The translations under genes were made by a program, and so were the position numbers. A model generated the notes under the pieces. That model made no database searches and was not told the origin of the DNA. It worked only from the letters and a program-made list of their open reading frames with translations. A stretch of DNA of 9,790 nt from Prevotellaceae bacterium UBA2718 (GTDB lineage Bacteria; Bacteroidota; Bacteroidia; Bacteroidales; Bacteroidaceae), in the NCBI GenBank assembly GCA_002353975.1, contig DEKQ01000114.1:1-9790 (forward strand), read 5' to 3'. Position 1 is the first letter of the stretch. Every line of letters begins with the position of its first letter. Below are positions 6,907 to 9,790 of the stretch, piece after piece.

Positions 6907-8364
6907 TTGCTGAACTACCGTCTCATACTGAAAATTTTAGGCTCGCTACTCTTCTTGGAGTCGTTGTTCATGGTGGTGTGTCTTGTCATCGCGGTATTGT
7001 ATCGTGAGGACGATATGCTGTCGTTCACGGTGTCTATTCTGATACTTCAGATGACGGCATATATACTGAGATACCACGGACGTAATGCCTCCAACAACAT
7101 GAGCCGCCGTGACTCCTTCATGGTTGTCACGCTCACGTGGGTGGTGTTCAGTTTGTTCGGCTCGCTGCCTTACCTCATCGGGGGATATATCCCAGGTTTC
7201 ACAAATGCGTACTTTGAGACGATGTCAGGTTTTACCACCACGGGAGCCACGATACTCGACGATGTGGAGCACCTGCCACATGCCATACTCTTCTGGCGAA
7301 CATTCACGCAGTGGATAGGAGGCCTGGGAATAGTGTTCTTCACAGTCGCAATCCTGCCGTCAATGGTGGGAGGACCTGTGAAGGTGTTCTCTGCTGAAGC
7401 TACCGGACCGATAAAGACGAAGCTGCACCCCAGGCTATCGACATCGGCAAAGAGCATCTGGAGCATATTCATCATGCTTACTATCATCTGCATGGTGACA
7501 TTTAAGTTGCTCGGAATGGATTGGTTTGACAGCGTGAACTACGCAATGACGACCATCGCAACAGGAGGATTCTCCACCCACAATGACAGCGTAGGCTTCT
7601 TCAACTCCATTCCCATAGAGTATGCAACGACTTTCTTCTGTTTCATCTCAGGCATAAACTTCATACTTCTCTTCAAACTCATAACGAAAGGGGAACTGTC
7701 AGGATTGATTTCCAATTATGAGTTGCGTTTCTACTGCATCCTCACCGCAACATTTACGATAATAATAATGTTGCTCCTGATGAAGTTTAATGACTATACG
7801 TTTGAGAAGGCTATAAGGTGTTCGCTGTTTCAGGTTGTTTCATTCATAACCACTACGGGCCTGTTTAACGATGATGCGGCACAGTGGCCTCATGTCACGT
7901 GGATTATTCTGGCTGTATGTATGTTCTGCGGAGCCTGTGCCGGCAGCACCAGTGGCGGATTTAAGTGCATACGCGTGTCAATGCTCTACAAGGTGGTACT
8001 CAACGAGTTTCGACAGATGCTGCATCCCAAGGCGGTTCTCCCGCTTCGCATGGGGAGTGTAAACATACCAATGCAGCAACGTGTCACGCTGTTGGCATTC
8101 CTCACGGTTTATTGTCTGCTCTGCATCTTTTGTGCTACGGTCATGGTGCTTGCGGGAGTTGACAATACCAATGCAATAACGATAACGATATCTACGCTGA
8201 GTAACGTAGGTCCTACGCTGGGTACGGAGATAGGCCCCGTGATGTCATGGGATCATCTCCCTGATTTCGCCAAGTGGATATGCTCGCTTCTCATGCTTAT
8301 GGGACGTCTTGAACTATTGTCCGTGCTCATTATCTTTACCCCCGCGTATTGGAAGGATCAGTGA
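6907..8364 (+). CDS. trkH: Trk potassium uptake system membrane subunit TrkH
   Basis: Integral membrane K+-translocating subunit partnered with TrkA. Its 485 residues match the family. The four pore-loop repeats are visible through their filter segments: TTTGA (110-114), ATGGF (218-222), TTTGL (315-319) and SNVGPT (432-437). The conserved CAGSTSGGFK (344-353) marks the helix interruption that forms the intramembrane gate, and GRLELLSVL (466-474) closes the protein. The TTG start at 6907-6909 is one base after the trkA stop. The next in-frame ATG, at residue 22, would delete most of the first helix, so TTG is preferred. The stop overlaps the next gene's ATG by one base. Confidence 0.95.
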   Translation: MLNYRLILKILGSLLFLESLFMVVCLVIAVLYREDDMLSFTVSILILQMTAYILRYHGRNASNNMSRRDSFMVVTLTWVVFSLFGSLPYLIGGYIPGFTNAYFETMSGFTTTGATILDDVEHLPHAILFWRTFTQWIGGLGIVFFTVAILPSMVGGPVKVFSAEATGPIKTKLHPRLSTSAKSIWSIFIMLTIICMVTFKLLGMDWFDSVNYAMTTIATGGFSTHNDSVGFFNSIPIEYATTFFCFISGINFILLFKLITKGELSGLISNYELRFYCILTATFTIIIMLLLMKFNDYTFEKAIRCSLFQVVSFITTTGLFNDDAAQWPHVTWIILAVCMFCGACAGSTSGGFKCIRVSMLYKVVLNEFRQMLHPKAVLPLRMGSVNIPMQQRVTLLAFLTVYCLLCIFCATVMVLAGVDNTNAITITISTLSNVGPTLGTEIGPVMSWDHLPDFAKWICSLLMLMGRLELLSVLIIFTPAYWKDQ

Positions 8365-9377
8365 TGGCTTTCATTATTTCCGTTATCCTATACAGCATAT
8401 TTTTCGTGCTGCCCGTTGTGGCAGAGGAGCCGCCAGCTTTTACCTTCGTTACCTATAATGTAGAGAACCTTTTTGACTGCAGGCATGATACGCTGAAGAA
8501 CGATTACGAATTTCTCCCTGACGGAAATAGGAAATGGACATGGGGGAGATATAAGAAAAAGGTAAATGACATTGGGAGAGTGCTCCATGAGATAGGGGAA
8601 CCCAATGTGACGGGGGTGGACTATAAGGGATTTCATATCCCGGATGTTGTGGTCCTATGTGAGGTGGAGAACGATTCTGTCATCCTTTCGCTTACCCGTC
8701 GTAGCATGTTGCGCTCTGTCGGCTATAGGTTTATTATCACCCAATCGCAGGACCAAAGGGGGGTGGATGTGTCGATACTATACAATCCTCTGACTTTCAG
8801 ACCTGATACTTCTTTCAGTATTCGCGTTAACCCAATTAAAGACTTCGCGCCTACGCGAGATATATTATATATAAAAGGTACGACGCGCGCGGGAGAGAAA
8901 CTGCATGTCTTTGCGCTGCACGCACCATCCCGCAGTTCCGGTGAGGCGCATACGGAGCCTTATCGCATGGCGGTGAGCGATATGGTGACACATCATGTGG
9001 ATTCCATATTGGCTTCAGAACCGTTGGCAAACATAATAGTAGCGGGTGATTTTAATGACTATTCATATAATAAGTCGCTGAAACATCTTGGCGAAAAGCT
9101 GCGTCACGTCTCAAAAGACGCAAAAGGATATGACGAAAAGAATACTCGTGTCAGCGGAACATATTATTTCCAGGGCGAGTGGGGGAGTCTGGATCATATC
9201 CTTGTCTCTCCTGCCATAGCAGATAAGGTCTCGCAATGCTATGTCTTTGACCGGGAATGGCTGTTGGAGCGGGACGCCCAGGGAAACCTAAAGCCCATGC
9301 GAACTTATCGCGGACCAATATATCATGGCGGAGTAAGTGATCACCTGCCCTTAGTGATGAAAATTGCAGAGTGGTAA
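8364..9377 (+). CDS. exported endonuclease/exonuclease/phosphatase-family protein
   Basis: Predicted exported metal-dependent phosphoesterase of the EEP fold (DNase I/exonuclease III/inositol phosphatase superfamily); the substrate is unknown. With the ATG at 8364 it has 337 residues: an uncharged hydrophobic segment of about 20 residues ending PVVA before EE, typical of a type I signal peptide with no lipobox cysteine, then the catalytic domain. Core motifs are in order: TYNVENLFD (30-38), catalytic E100 in LCEVEN, GVDVSILYNP (133-142), H186 in LHAPSR, GDFND (228-232), GSLDHIL (274-280) and SDHLP (325-329). The start overlaps the trkH stop (TGATG) and a GGAAGGA stretch (8351-8357) sits six bases upstream. 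An in-frame TTG at 8349 and a GTG at 8361 are less likely. It is the last gene of the operon. Confidence 0.88.
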   Translation: MAFIISVILYSIFFVLPVVAEEPPAFTFVTYNVENLFDCRHDTLKNDYEFLPDGNRKWTWGRYKKKVNDIGRVLHEIGEPNVTGVDYKGFHIPDVVVLCEVENDSVILSLTRRSMLRSVGYRFIITQSQDQRGVDVSILYNPLTFRPDTSFSIRVNPIKDFAPTRDILYIKGTTRAGEKLHVFALHAPSRSSGEAHTEPYRMAVSDMVTHHVDSILASEPLANIIVAGDFNDYSYNKSLKHLGEKLRHVSKDAKGYDEKNTRVSGTYYFQGEWGSLDHILVSPAIADKVSQCYVFDREWLLERDAQGNLKPMRTYRGPIYHGGVSDHLPLVMKIAEW

Positions 9378-9413
9378 AAAAAACGTCTGACATATAAATG
9401 CCAGACGTTTTTT
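9378..9413. terminator. bidirectional intrinsic terminator
   Basis: A perfect 12-bp inverted repeat, AAAAAACGTCTG (9378-9389) and CAGACGTTTTTT (9402-9413), surrounds a 12-nt loop that can add two more pairs (CA/TG) and leave a TATAAA tip. A GC-containing stem with A's on one side and T's on the other can terminate in both directions. It starts immediately after the TAA of the exported phosphoesterase gene and lies 26 bp beyond the convergent gap stop. Confidence 0.92.
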
Positions 9414-9432
9414 ATTATACGTTGTTATTCTG

Positions 9433-9450
9433 CTGAGATTTAGATCTCAG
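9433..9450 (-). other. inverted repeat spanning the gap stop codon
   Basis: CTGAGAT (9433-9439) and ATCTCAG (9444-9450) are perfect 7-bp complements separated by 4 nt (TTAG). On the gap mRNA they would form a hairpin with the TAA stop (9440-9442) in the loop. No T-tract follows directly; the stronger terminator lies further downstream. It may protect the 3' end or be chance. Confidence 0.4.
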
Positions 9451-9790
9451 AGAAGTACTTGATAGTGCGAACCATCTGAGAAGTGTAAGAGTTCTCATTG
9501 TCATACCAAGAAACAACCTGTACGAGAGAGTTTCCGTCACCAATCTTGCTTACCATTGTCTGGTTAGCATCGAAGAGTGAACCAAACTTCATGCCGATGA
9601 TGTCAGAAGAAACGAGTTTCTCCTCTGTATAGCCGAAGCTCTCGTTAGTAGCAGCCTTCATGGCAGCATTGATATCCTCAACTGTAACCTCACCCTTCAC
9701 AACAGCGTGCAGGATGGTGGTGGAACCTGTGGGAGTCGGAACGCGCTGAGCAGCACCGATCAGCTTGCCGTTGAGCTCGGGGATAACGAG
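9440..9790 (-). CDS. gap: glyceraldehyde-3-phosphate dehydrogenase, C-terminal part (gene runs off the window)
   Basis: Glycolytic enzyme oxidising glyceraldehyde 3-phosphate with NAD+ and phosphate to 1,3-bisphosphoglycerate. Only the last 116 codons are present; the frame is open to the window's right edge, and the catalytic cysteine and NAD-binding domain lie outside. Visible family segments are IPELNGKLIG and RVPTPTGS near the edge, FGYTEEKLVSSDI in the middle, FDANQT, and the near-terminal SWYDNENSY containing the conserved WYDNE. The stop is TAA (9440-9442). A GTG at 9698-9700 could be mistaken for a start, but it is an internal valine because homology continues upstream. The gene converges with the asd operon and shares its terminator. 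Confidence 0.95.
   Translation of the reverse strand, partial: LVIPELNGKLIGAAQRVPTPTGSTTILHAVVKGEVTVEDINAAMKAATNESFGYTEEKLVSSDIIGMKFGSLFDANQTMVSKIGDGNSLVQVVSWYDNENSYTSQMVRTIKYFSEI

Noticed and set aside
8349..8363. Upstream TTG or GTG start for the exported phosphoesterase
   Set aside because: The ATG at 8364 overlaps the trkH stop, has a purine-rich stretch six bases upstream and begins directly with a good signal peptide.
9698..9700. GTG as the start of a short 86-codon gene at the right end
   Set aside because: The frame continues upstream to the window edge with clear GAPDH sequence (RVPTPTGS and others), so this is an internal valine of gap.
1..9790. Mobile element, CRISPR array, defence system, tRNA or rRNA
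   Set aside because: No transposase or integrase motifs, spaced direct repeats, tRNA-like cloverleaf or rRNA sequence was seen. All substantial coding space is explained by housekeeping or transport genes.

Overview
The window looks like an ordinary chromosomal segment from a member of the Bacteroidota, most likely order Bacteroidales and plausibly the Prevotella group. Three things point there: a TAnnTTTG-type -7 promoter element ahead of the main operon, start regions that are A-rich and mostly lack a Shine-Dalgarno sequence, and a dxs-trkA-trkH gene order that I recall from that phylum. The exact genus is an inference from protein resemblance and was not tested.

Layout. Bases 1-148 are AT-rich and non-coding, with a small 9-bp tandem repeat and a weak hairpin. 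Bases 149-2359 (minus strand) encode a CPA2/Kef-type monovalent cation:proton antiporter with a C-terminal universal-stress-like region. Its coding sequence carries an in-frame, G-rich 7-bp repeat block. A 261-bp divergent intergenic region follows (2360-2620), with a good Bacteroidota promoter at about 2509-2516 for the rightward genes.

Bases 2621-9377 (plus strand) form a very tightly packed five-gene operon. It contains asd (aspartate-semialdehyde dehydrogenase), dxs (first enzyme of the MEP isoprenoid pathway), trkA and trkH (regulatory and pore subunits of a K+ uptake system), and an exported endonuclease/exonuclease/phosphatase-fold protein. Every junction overlaps by 1 or 4 nt or has a 1-nt gap. 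Two of the internal starts are non-ATG (GTG for dxs, TTG for trkH). A strong A/T-flanked hairpin at 9378-9413 ends the operon and also serves the convergent gene on its right.

Bases 9440-9790 (minus strand) are the 3' part of a glyceraldehyde-3-phosphate dehydrogenase gene that runs off the right edge.

Functionally the window combines precursor metabolism (aspartate family, isoprenoids, glycolysis) with monovalent cation homeostasis: K+ uptake by TrkAH, and cation/H+ exchange by the divergent antiporter. I see no mobile element, CRISPR array, defence island, tRNA or rRNA, and no convincing undescribed system. The points most worth a second look are the heptanucleotide repeat inside the antiporter gene, the altered glycine motifs in TrkA, the fused operon architecture, and two small RNA-structure candidates.
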